The translations under genes were made by a program, and so were the position numbers. Source: Alphaproteobacteria bacterium UBA3650 (lineage in GTDB: Bacteria > Pseudomonadota > Alphaproteobacteria > CAAHEQ01 > UBA3637). Taken from it: a stretch of DNA of 13,351 bases. Positions 1 through 6,416 of the stretch are shown one piece after another. Under the pieces are notes generated by a model, which saw only the letters and a program-made list of their open reading frames with translations, searched no databases and was not told the origin of the DNA. Every line of letters starts with the position of its first letter. The stretch's first letter is position 1. The stretch covers positions 1 through 13,351 of the forward strand of contig DFKH01000075.1 of assembly GCA_002373815.1 (NCBI GenBank), given 5' to 3'.

Positions 1-504
1 GAAGGCAAAGTCTTTACCAATGCTGAACTTGTCAAATACTATGAAAAATTGGTGAACGAATTCCCAATTGTGTCTTTGGAAGATGGTATGGCCGAAGATG
101 ATTTTGAAGGCTGGGATATGCTGACAAAAACATTGGGCGGACGTATTCAATTGGTCGGCGACGACTTGTTTGTGACAAATTCCAAGCGCTTGGCCATGGG
201 TATTGAAAAAGGTATCGCCAACTCCATTTTGGTGAAGGTGAACCAAATCGGATCTTTAACCGAAACATTGGAAGCCGTTCGTATGGCTCAAAAAGCAGGA
301 TACACAGCTGTGTTATCTCACCGTTCAGGTGAAACAGAAGATGCGACGATTGCGGATATCGCGGTGGCCACAAACTGTGGACAGATTAAGACGGGGTCTT
401 TATCTCGTTCCGATCGTTTGGCCAAATACAATCAATTGATTCGTATTGAGGAAGAATTGGGCGACCGTGCTCGCTTCCCAGGTCGTAAGGCCTTAGCCAG
501 ATAG
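1..504 (+). CDS. eno: Enolase, C-terminal part (5' end outside window)
   Basis: This is the last 167 residues of enolase (phosphopyruvate hydratase), the cytoplasmic glycolytic enzyme that interconverts 2-phosphoglycerate and phosphoenolpyruvate. The reading frame is open from base 1, so the gene enters from the left; a complete enolase is about 425 residues, so roughly 60% is missing. Visible family motifs, in order, are the metal-ligand segment SLEDGMAEDDFEGW, the second metal-ligand segment LVGDDLFVTN, the catalytic lysine in ILVKVNQIGSLTET, the SHRSGETED loop, and the substrate-binding lysine in KTGSLSRSDR. The C-terminus RFPGRKALAR and the TAG stop are normal. An intrinsic terminator follows 16 bases after the stop, so this is the end of its transcription unit. 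Identification is by motif recognition and is very secure. Confidence 0.97.
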   Translation, partial: EGKVFTNAELVKYYEKLVNEFPIVSLEDGMAEDDFEGWDMLTKTLGGRIQLVGDDLFVTNSKRLAMGIEKGIANSILVKVNQIGSLTETLEAVRMAQKAGYTAVLSHRSGETEDATIADIAVATNCGQIKTGSLSRSDRLAKYNQLIRIEEELGDRARFPGRKALAR

Positions 505-520
505 TGCTTTGCATTAAAAT

Positions 521-551
521 AAAATCCCTCGTATCAAACGGGGGATTTTTT
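521..551 (+). terminator. Intrinsic terminator after eno (probably bidirectional)
   Basis: Bases 521-531 pair with 539-549 (11 bp including one G-T wobble) around a 7-base loop, and a run of six T follows at 546-551. A-rich sequence on the left gives a T-rich tail on the minus strand too. The hairpin can therefore also stop leftward transcripts coming from the pilus operon. Confidence 0.9.
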
Positions 552-553
552 GT

Positions 554-582
554 TTGACAAAAATATGAATTCCGATTATATT
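554..582 (+). promoter_or_regulatory. Strong sigma70-type promoter of the structured RNA
   Basis: A perfect -35 box TTGACA (554-559) is separated by 17 bases from a -10 box TATATT (577-582). The expected start is near G589, which is the first base of an 8-bp hairpin (589-612). That coincidence supports both the promoter and the RNA. The promoter sits directly behind the eno terminator, so it is independent of eno. Confidence 0.85.
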
Positions 583-588
583 ACACGT

Positions 589-746
589 GCATTTGGACAT
601 TGCGCCAGATGCCGGACGTAGTAATCCGAATTGAAACATACCGTCTTTGGGACGGATGGTCGTGAATATATTGAATAAGCGACGCTGCGTTTCACAGATT
701 ACTAACATCCGTCCACAAGGAAATAGTTCCGTTGTGGACTTTTTTT
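589..746 (+). ncRNA. Structured small RNA or attenuated leader (~158 nt)
   Basis: Between the promoter and an intrinsic terminator there is no open frame worth calling, but there is extensive complementarity. A 5' hairpin pairs 589-596 with 605-612 (one G-U) around an 8-base loop. A closing helix pairs 619-625 with 698-704, extended by 614-616 with 708-710. Inside it are a hairpin 641-645/651-655 with loop TTTGG, and a helix 662-666/691-695, giving a three-way-junction-like fold. The terminator hairpin lies at 711-739. An alternative 9-bp helix, 650-658 with 706-714, would break both the inner hairpin and the terminator base. The RNA could be a trans-acting sRNA, a 6S-type RNA, or a leader controlling the downstream XRE gene. 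I do not recognise it as a known family. Confidence 0.65.
711..746 (+). terminator. Intrinsic terminator of the structured RNA
   Basis: Bases 711-718 pair with 732-739 and 719-722 with 727-730, with a single bulged G at 731 and an ATAG loop. A run of seven T follows at 740-746. There is no A-tract on the left side, so it should act only on rightward transcripts. The four bases 711-714 can instead pair with 650-653, as part of the 650-658/706-714 helix, which would disrupt this terminator. Confidence 0.9.
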
Positions 747-812
747 ATGTGAAAGGATACAACTATGGGGTGAGCACAAATTGACAAATACAATCAAACA
801 ATTGGAAAACGT

Positions 813-1112
813 TTGTTTAAATTACGTCGTTTACATGGATTTAGTCAACAATATGTGGCCAAACGGAGTGGTATTACATTTCAACAAATTCAAAAATATG
901 AAAATGGAACAAATCAAATTTCATTGATACGTTTACGATTATTGGCGCACGCTTTTAATATGTCTGATATTGCAATGTATCAATATTTGATGGCAACTGT
1001 TTCTCCCGAATCTTATATGCTTTCTAAACATTTAGAGGGGCTTAATTTGGAAGCATATCAAATGGTCATCCAATTGGTTGATTTTTTGAAAAAACAAGCA
1101 AATGTGGTTTAA
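813..1112 (+). CDS. XRE-family helix-turn-helix transcriptional regulator (start uncertain)
   Basis: The product is a small DNA-binding regulator of the Cro/CI (XRE) family. The HTH is clear: LRRLHGFSQQYVAKRSGITFQQIQKYENGT, in which FSQQYVAKRSG and ITFQQIQKYENG form the turn and recognition helix in the style typical of alphaproteobacterial repressors. A short C-terminal region (LEAYQMVIQLVDFL) may dimerise. The listed start is TTG at 813, the first conventional start codon available. However, the frame is open back to 774, and the residues encoded there (IDKYNQTIGKRL) continue the normal first helix, so the true protein is probably longer. The best ribosome-binding site and ATG are GAAAGGA at 751-757 and ATG at 765, but codon 3 of that frame is TGA (771-773). 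The gene overlaps the convergent pilR-like gene by four bases. Its targets are unknown; the pilus operon next door is a possibility. Confidence 0.85.
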   Translation: MFKLRRLHGFSQQYVAKRSGITFQQIQKYENGTNQISLIRLRLLAHAFNMSDIAMYQYLMATVSPESYMLSKHLEGLNLEAYQMVIQLVDFLKKQANVV

Positions 1113-2233
1113 CCGCCACCTAAGCCCATACCAGATACCATTTGTTCTTGCATCGCAAATGTACCCCATACGACCCATGCAATGATGCCTGAAATCATTA
1201 AAATGGCAATACCATTTAATATTCCAGCCATTGTGTCAATTTGACGAATAGAATTTTCTAGCCAGCTGTTGGCCAAGTTTTCCAAAGCCTCAGGGAATGT
1301 ATCCAATTCTGCGTAAATACGCAAATCTCCAATGATTTCTTCGTCTGGAAATTTTAATTTTGTATGATACAATGCTTCCCCTAAGTTATCACCGTTGTTG
1401 ACATACATTAAAGCACGATCTACGCGGTATCTTAAATAAGGTGTGGCATCATCTCCGCCAAGGGAACGCATTGCCTTTGAAACGGGCATACCAGCGCGGA
1501 CAAGAGCAGACAAAGCTAGTAACCAGCTGACGCCAATAAAAATACGATAAATGGACCAAGGTGGAATGTTTTCTACCTTTGCACGCGATTTACTACTCCA
1601 ATAAGGAAACGAGATTGTGCATAAAATGACAATCACAGGCAAGATAGAAAATAGCAAAATTGGGTGTTGATCAACGAAGTTAGATAAGTCAACCAATGTT
1701 TTTGCCACTCCTCGCCATTGCAGGTTTGGTACGGCATCTACCATAGGGGGCACCATGAATTTTGCCACAGCCCAAATTAAAACGGCAACCATCATCATCA
1801 AGAATAATGGATAGGCAACCGCTCCCCACACTAATGCGCGCATTTTATTCATGCCTTCAACAACGCGGATGGTGTGTTGCAAAGCCAAATCTAATGCTGC
1901 CACGTCACCGACGGAGAGCATCAGGATTTCAGTGGATGGAACCCAACCTTTTAAGGCTTCCGAAAATGTGCTACCATTTCGAACACGTTGCATCCAAAAA
2001 GCAGTGGCGATAGCCATGCTGTCATCTGGATTTTTACCGTCTTTTGAAGCAATAGAATAAAGACGTTCCATTGCATCCATCAATGAAAAGCGATTTTTTA
2101 TCAATGCCATCAATTTGCGATAAACTTCCAACCGTTCTTCTGAGTGCATGCGGATAGAATAACGTGCATACCACAAATTCAAAATATTTGCGGAAAGGGA
2201 TTTTGCCATTGAATCTTTTACTTGAATTACCAT
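1109..2233 (-). CDS. pilR: PilR-like inner-membrane platform protein of type IVb pilus (GspF/T2SSF family)
   Basis: At 374 residues, this matches the polytopic platform protein that sits in the inner membrane under the assembling pilus and couples the ATPase to subunit extraction. Three hydrophobic segments at about 132-158, 191-212 and 336-358 follow the GspF/PilC plan. Two cytoplasmic T2SSF repeats precede TM1 and TM3: the first carries STEILMLSVGD (100-110) and the second carries IGDLRIYAELDTFPEALENLA (301-321, motif given by position only beyond its core DLRIYAEL). The C-terminus is short and Gly/Met-rich. Start ATG at 2233 has a good AAGGAG site upstream. It is the last gene of the operon, 16 bp after the ATPase. 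The symbol follows the R64 naming for type IVb pili and is not the PilR response regulator of Pseudomonas. The TAA stop is embedded in a TTAA shared with the XRE gene. Confidence 0.9.
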   Translation of the reverse strand: MVIQVKDSMAKSLSANILNLWYARYSIRMHSEERLEVYRKLMALIKNRFSLMDAMERLYSIASKDGKNPDDSMAIATAFWMQRVRNGSTFSEALKGWVPSTEILMLSVGDVAALDLALQHTIRVVEGMNKMRALVWGAVAYPLFLMMMVAVLIWAVAKFMVPPMVDAVPNLQWRGVAKTLVDLSNFVDQHPILLFSILPVIVILCTISFPYWSSKSRAKVENIPPWSIYRIFIGVSWLLALSALVRAGMPVSKAMRSLGGDDATPYLRYRVDRALMYVNNGDNLGEALYHTKLKFPDEEIIGDLRIYAELDTFPEALENLANSWLENSIRQIDTMAGILNGIAILMISGIIAWVVWGTFAMQEQMVSGMGLGGG

Positions 2234-2249
2234 TATACGCTCCTTTTCC

Positions 2250-4157
2250 TTAGGTTAAATTGATTTGGTCCAAAAAGCCCGTCCAACGTTCCACTTCTTC
2301 AATATCAATCAGCCCTTGAAACATGCGTGATAAAGCACATTCACGTAATGTTCTGCCGCCTAAATCATTGATCCAATAATTTTGTGCTTTTTGGGTTTCA
2401 CCTTTTAATGTCAAATTTAAGAATGTTGAATCAGGCAAAATAAATTCTGCAACGGCTGTTCGACCGCTGACGCCACGAAAATTACATGAGGCACATCCTT
2501 GACCACGCAAATAGGCGTGTTCAAGCCCCACATCTCCAAAGGCATTTCTTAATCGTTGAACTGCGGGATGATCTAAATGTTCTTTTGCAGGAATGCGGCA
2601 GGATGGACATAATTTTCTGAATAAACGTTGGGCCAACATACCCCGCATAATGGTCGGATCTTGTAATTTAAAATCTTCCACACCCATATCTTTTAAACGA
2701 AGCAAAATAGCGGCTGCGGTATTGGCGTGCAGAGTTGTCCACACGTTATGACCTGATAAGGCTCCGCGAAACGCCAAATCAGCCGCAGAAAGTGTTCGAA
2801 TTTCCCCGATCATTAATGAGTCTGGGTCGGAACGCAACGCAGCAGACAAGGCTTTTGTGAATTCTCGATCTTTTGCTTCTTCAATGCCAGCATTTGTCAC
2901 AGGCATTTGACGCGCCCCTGGAATAGGATATTCGGGAGGATCTTCTACTGTGATTAAGTTTGTTTCGTAATTGCGTTCTTGCAGCATGGCAATCATATTG
3001 CGTTGTAATGTGGTGGATTTACCAGATCCAGTTGGCCCAGAAACAATGACAATGCCTGTTGGAATGGCTCGTAATTGATAAAATATGTCCGTATCTTGTT
3101 TTGAGAAACCAAGGTCCAATAGAGCTGTTTCTGGGCTTGCTGTGGAATCATCCGCATACAACAAACGCATCACAACATAGCGTGTACCAAAAGCAATAGG
3201 GTTAAATTGCAAACGAATACCTAAAATATTTTTAGGTAAAATTAAACGTCCTCCGGATCCACGTAAAGGTGTTCGTCCCAATTTTTGTGCAGCTTGATAT
3301 TCATTTTGTGCGTAGTTAGAATCAGAAATATCGGAAGAAGCAAAGGCTGCACGCACAAAACTTTCACCCCATTCTTTGTTATATTCCATTTCTGTTTGCA
3401 TCAGACCATTGACACGGAACATAACAGTGGTATGGTCTGCCACGACAATATGAATATCGGACACCTGATTCATGGCGGCACGAGAAATAACCGTCACAAA
3501 ATCTCGTTGCATACGCGTTTGTTCTTGATTTTCTTCCTCTGAAATCGTCTGTGGTGCGACACGAATCTGAACCGCATATTCATAAATATCTTTTAAAACG
3601 GTTGAAGAAACGTATTCTGGGGCCCCTAATTGTAAACGACGTTTTTTTGCGAGATATTGGAATCCCAGTACCCGTCCATCATATTTATATTGATCCACAA
3701 CAAAGAAACGTCCATTTGAAAATAATGCCAACAATGATCTTGTTTCTTCGTTTACCGGAAAAGCGCCAGATGCAAGGGTAATACATTCGTTCCCATTAGA
3801 GTATAATTCTTTCAAAAAAGAAATGGATGAATAATCTGGAGCGTCTGCTGAGATAGGGTTCTCTGGATTTGGTTCTTCCTGTTCCACAACGGACTGTTGT
3901 TGTTGAGTATTTTGAGTGGGTTCTTGTGTCGAGGGTTGATTTTCTGGCGTGGTTGATTTCTTGCCATCGGCAGGATAATCTTTAAGGCTTGTCAATACTT
4001 CGGACAAAGGTGCCTGTGGATTTAAAATTTCCTCTGGATTAGGCATATTTTCTGGCGTTGAATTGGACACATCCACAGAAGACGTGTGATTCGATTCGTC
4101 TTCCTTTTGTTGTTCCGTCACATTTGGAACAATGGATGGTGTTTCATTGTCGGCCAT
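2250..4157 (-). CDS. pilQ: PilQ-like type IVb pilus/type II secretion assembly ATPase (GspE/PulE family)
   Basis: This 635-residue cytoplasmic motor ATPase powers pilus assembly. Motifs seen: Walker A GPTGSGKST (374-382), Asp box TVEDPPEYPIPGA (403-415), Walker B LMIGEIR (448-454), His box WTTLHANTAAA (473-483), and a zinc-type tetracysteine C517/C520 with C555/C558, as in GspE and PilB-type assembly ATPases rather than PilT retraction ATPases. An N2-like domain begins around 215 (SRAAMNQVSDIHI). The first ~105 residues are unusual: acidic, Pro/Gln/Asn/Thr-rich and without predicted fold, ahead of a small domain at 110-200. Start ATG at 4157 is preceded by AAGGGA. It lies 19 bp after pilP and 16 bp before pilR. 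R64 nomenclature is used; this is not the PilQ secretin of type IVa systems. No retraction ATPase is visible in the window. Confidence 0.94.
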   Translation of the reverse strand: MADNETPSIVPNVTEQQKEDESNHTSSVDVSNSTPENMPNPEEILNPQAPLSEVLTSLKDYPADGKKSTTPENQPSTQEPTQNTQQQQSVVEQEEPNPENPISADAPDYSSISFLKELYSNGNECITLASGAFPVNEETRSLLALFSNGRFFVVDQYKYDGRVLGFQYLAKKRRLQLGAPEYVSSTVLKDIYEYAVQIRVAPQTISEEENQEQTRMQRDFVTVISRAAMNQVSDIHIVVADHTTVMFRVNGLMQTEMEYNKEWGESFVRAAFASSDISDSNYAQNEYQAAQKLGRTPLRGSGGRLILPKNILGIRLQFNPIAFGTRYVVMRLLYADDSTASPETALLDLGFSKQDTDIFYQLRAIPTGIVIVSGPTGSGKSTTLQRNMIAMLQERNYETNLITVEDPPEYPIPGARQMPVTNAGIEEAKDREFTKALSAALRSDPDSLMIGEIRTLSAADLAFRGALSGHNVWTTLHANTAAAILLRLKDMGVEDFKLQDPTIMRGMLAQRLFRKLCPSCRIPAKEHLDHPAVQRLRNAFGDVGLEHAYLRGQGCASCNFRGVSGRTAVAEFILPDSTFLNLTLKGETQKAQNYWINDLGGRTLRECALSRMFQGLIDIEEVERWTGFLDQINLT

Positions 4158-4176
4158 ATTTCCCTTCTTATATCAC

Positions 4177-5088
4177 CTACATATCTTCAAATGTCAAGAT
4201 ACTACGTTTGTTGTTTTTCTTTAAAATGACTTCTGATGAACCAATACTATCCACAACAGAGCCGTCTGTTAAGTTGTCACCTACTTGAATAGTAGATAAA
4301 CGTCCCGTTTCAATGTTTTTAATACGTGCGGACAGACCATCACGAATGCCAGAAATTCCTAATAACATATAAGCAGATTTTGTGGTTTCTTCGCTTGCAA
4401 TTTTTTCTATATCTTCAGGAATTTCATCTTCATCGTTTTGCGCTTTTGCTAATGCCGCTTCGGCATTTTTCTCTTCATTTTCAGCCTTCAAGTTTTCTGC
4501 TGCAAGACGTTGAGCTTCCAAATCTTGACGAATTTTTTCTTGTTCCTGCCACCATTGAATACGTGTACGAACTACATCTTCTCGCTTTGCAATTTCGTCT
4601 AAACGTGCTTGACGATAATTGGCCCGCAATTTTTCCAAATCATTTTTCATGGTTGCTTTTTGAATTTGTAATTTTAAGAAAGTGTTATCACGTTCTAATT
4701 CAGCCATCTCTTGGAAGACTTCTGGTGTTAAACGACCTAACAAACGTTCGCTCGGCATATCCTTTGTGGAGACGGAAGGCGCAAGTGGTGCGGGGCCCGT
4801 GATATCTGTTTCATAAATACCTGGTAGTGGGGCCAGTTCCAATGTATCCAATGAAGTACGAGCTGGAAAATCAACCGCTTGTTTTCCCGCTAAATCTGGG
4901 ACAACATCTGGAGTAGTGGCAGGTTGTGTCACTTGAATTGCTGGCTGGACAGTTTGATTTGGTGTGATTTGCCCTAATGTATCTTCCGTAGGCATCAAAA
5001 AATCTTCTGCTTCTTGTGCTAAAACTGGCGTTGCTAATAAAGCCATAAGACTGGCACATAACATTTGGTGTAAAAATTTATTTTGCAT
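4177..5088 (-). CDS. pilP: PilP-like periplasmic type IVb pilus biogenesis protein
   Basis: This 303-residue exported protein starts at the ATG at 5088, chosen because a strong GGGGAGGA site lies just upstream and a signal peptide begins there (cleavage near VLA|QEA, residue 24). A longer frame to 5127 exists but would bury the signal peptide. After the signal come a Pro/Thr-rich linker (about 30-110), a long charged region of coiled-coil character (about 122-220, with QWWQEQEKIRQDLEAQRLAAE), and a compact C-terminal domain (238-300) containing IQVGDNLTDGSVVDSIG and EVILKKNNKRSILTF. That last domain resembles the PilP/GspC homology region that contacts the secretin. The expected role is linking PilO and the inner-membrane parts to PilN. 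It overlaps the end of pilO by 11 bp, suggesting translational coupling. The stop is TAG. The family assignment rests on the C-terminal domain and gene order. Confidence 0.8.
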   Translation of the reverse strand: MQNKFLHQMLCASLMALLATPVLAQEAEDFLMPTEDTLGQITPNQTVQPAIQVTQPATTPDVVPDLAGKQAVDFPARTSLDTLELAPLPGIYETDITGPAPLAPSVSTKDMPSERLLGRLTPEVFQEMAELERDNTFLKLQIQKATMKNDLEKLRANYRQARLDEIAKREDVVRTRIQWWQEQEKIRQDLEAQRLAAENLKAENEEKNAEAALAKAQNDEDEIPEDIEKIASEETTKSAYMLLGISGIRDGLSARIKNIETGRLSTIQVGDNLTDGSVVDSIGSSEVILKKNNKRSILTFEDM

Positions 5089-6403
5089 AAATCCTCCCCT
5101 CGTATTTCCACTTTGTTGTTGTATCATTTGATGGATTGTATTCTATTTTTGTTAGTTCAAATCCAGAAAATTTTTCAAAAAACTTTATCCATTCCCAAGG
5201 TGTATAATCTGAATTTGTTGAGAATGAAAAATAGGTATATGACTTTTGATTTGGGGGACGAGAACCATCTGCCCTGTTGGGAGGATCTAGTAATGTTTGT
5301 TGTCCAAATTGTAAGTTCAATCCAGTTGATTGTTGAATTTCAATTAAATCTTCTGTCAATTGTTGAGACGTTAAAGTTGGTAATGATGCTATAACAGGTA
5401 AACCAGCCAATGAAACCGTTCCTGTGGCTGTTGTGCCAGAGGGTGATACATCCACGTACAAATCAGTGAACTGATACTCTGTGATGCCAAAACGCATCCA
5501 AGATAGTAATCCTTCTTTTGAATCTTTTGTCCATGTTGTTGTGACACTTTCTGGGGTACAACTGATTAAACCAATTTTCCAACCAGGAAATGAGATAGAT
5601 TTTATTTGATACACATCATCCCAACATTCCTCAATAAACGCTTTGGTATCAACCATTTTTTCCCATGGTTTTGGCTTTTCTGGGGCTGGTGTCACAGGCT
5701 GAATCACTTGTGGTGCTTGAACAGATTGAATCGTTTGCGGTGGGAATACACTACGCCACAGACCAACTAACATATAAATCAATCCTGCTAATGCCAAAAG
5801 AATAATAATTGCAATAAACAGTAAAAAGTACGTTCTGTGAGCCGCATTGATTTCTTGCAAGCGAACTTTACGTCCTTTTGCAGTCAATTCTTCCAAAGAT
5901 TGTTGAATTGTTCCTTCAATGTTCCAACTAGCAGGTACGATACAGGCATCCCAATCTGGTACGGCCATCATGGAAGAATAAGCCCGTTGAGCTTCTTCTT
6001 CAGTTGCAAAAAGAACATCTTCCTCGGCTAAAATTAAACCATTTCTGACGGCAACAAACCACCAACCTTCTTCTACTTGAAAAACAGCACAAAAAGAGTC
6101 ATGTTGGGAAAGAGCAGAAGCAACAGCGGCGGCCAAAGAGGGCATTCCTGCCCGATGACCTAATGTACTTCGACCGACACCATACTGAGAAACTGTTGTT
6201 TGGCGTAAACAGTACAAATCGGCATCTAATTCGCTTTCCATTGTTTCGCGAATTTCAGGATTTGGATCGTCAATGTTTTGAATTGGTTGCCACATCAAGC
6301 CGACAGCATATTTTTGACTATCAACCGTCACAACCCCACCGATGGAACGAGTGGATTGTGTAAAATCAGGCGCTTGTGTGTTCAATTCTTCTTGTTCTGC
6401 CAT
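5078..6403 (-). CDS. pilO: PilO-like type IVb pilus accessory protein (pilin accessory protein family)
   Basis: At 441 residues, this is a bitopic inner-membrane protein of the R64 PilO type. The N-terminal cytoplasmic region carries the features I associate with this family: YAVGLMWQPI (32-41), SLAAAVASAL (89-98), and GWWFVAVRNGLILAEEDVLF (113-132). One membrane segment follows (about 192-215), then a Pro/Gln-rich linker and a periplasmic domain of about 190 residues. I chose the ATG at 6403, with AAGGAA upstream, over a GTG at 6427 that lacks a site. It lies 13 bp behind pilN and overlaps pilP by 11 bp. Known role of the family: an inner-membrane alignment component essential for thin-pilus formation, with unclear biochemistry. 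Order and architecture make the call fairly secure. Confidence 0.82.
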   Translation of the reverse strand: MAEQEELNTQAPDFTQSTRSIGGVVTVDSQKYAVGLMWQPIQNIDDPNPEIRETMESELDADLYCLRQTTVSQYGVGRSTLGHRAGMPSLAAAVASALSQHDSFCAVFQVEEGWWFVAVRNGLILAEEDVLFATEEEAQRAYSSMMAVPDWDACIVPASWNIEGTIQQSLEELTAKGRKVRLQEINAAHRTYFLLFIAIIILLALAGLIYMLVGLWRSVFPPQTIQSVQAPQVIQPVTPAPEKPKPWEKMVDTKAFIEECWDDVYQIKSISFPGWKIGLISCTPESVTTTWTKDSKEGLLSWMRFGITEYQFTDLYVDVSPSGTTATGTVSLAGLPVIASLPTLTSQQLTEDLIEIQQSTGLNLQFGQQTLLDPPNRADGSRPPNQKSYTYFSFSTNSDYTPWEWIKFFEKFSGFELTKIEYNPSNDTTTKWKYEGRIYAK

Positions 6404-6416
6404 TGTGTTCCTTATT

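Noticed and set aside
32..373. 113-codon minus-strand frame opposite eno
   Set aside because: It is antisense to unambiguous enolase coding sequence, with no start signals or recognisable protein.
589..746. Calling this RNA a 6S RNA or a named riboswitch
   Set aside because: The predicted fold is multi-helical rather than one long hairpin with a central bubble, and no consensus riboswitch motif was recognised. A covariance-model search would be needed.
771..773. Reassignment of TGA to tryptophan (genetic code 4), suggested by the in-frame TGA of the XRE gene
   Set aside because: All long genes remain open with TGA as stop, and their Trp residues (many in the PilO- and PilR-like proteins) are encoded without TGA. 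One codon is not enough evidence.
3285..3781. Plus-strand open frames inside the ATPase gene
   Set aside because: They are antisense shadows of a motif-complete ATPase gene, have no ribosome-binding sites and show no family features.
4326..4802. 158-codon plus-strand open frame opposite pilP
   Set aside because: It is a shadow frame, with His/Leu/Phe-rich composition typical of antisense to a Lys/Glu coiled-coil gene.
5089..5127. Upstream extension of the pilP-like gene to 5127
   Set aside because: It would place 13 residues before a clear signal peptide. The ATG at 5088 has a much better ribosome-binding site.
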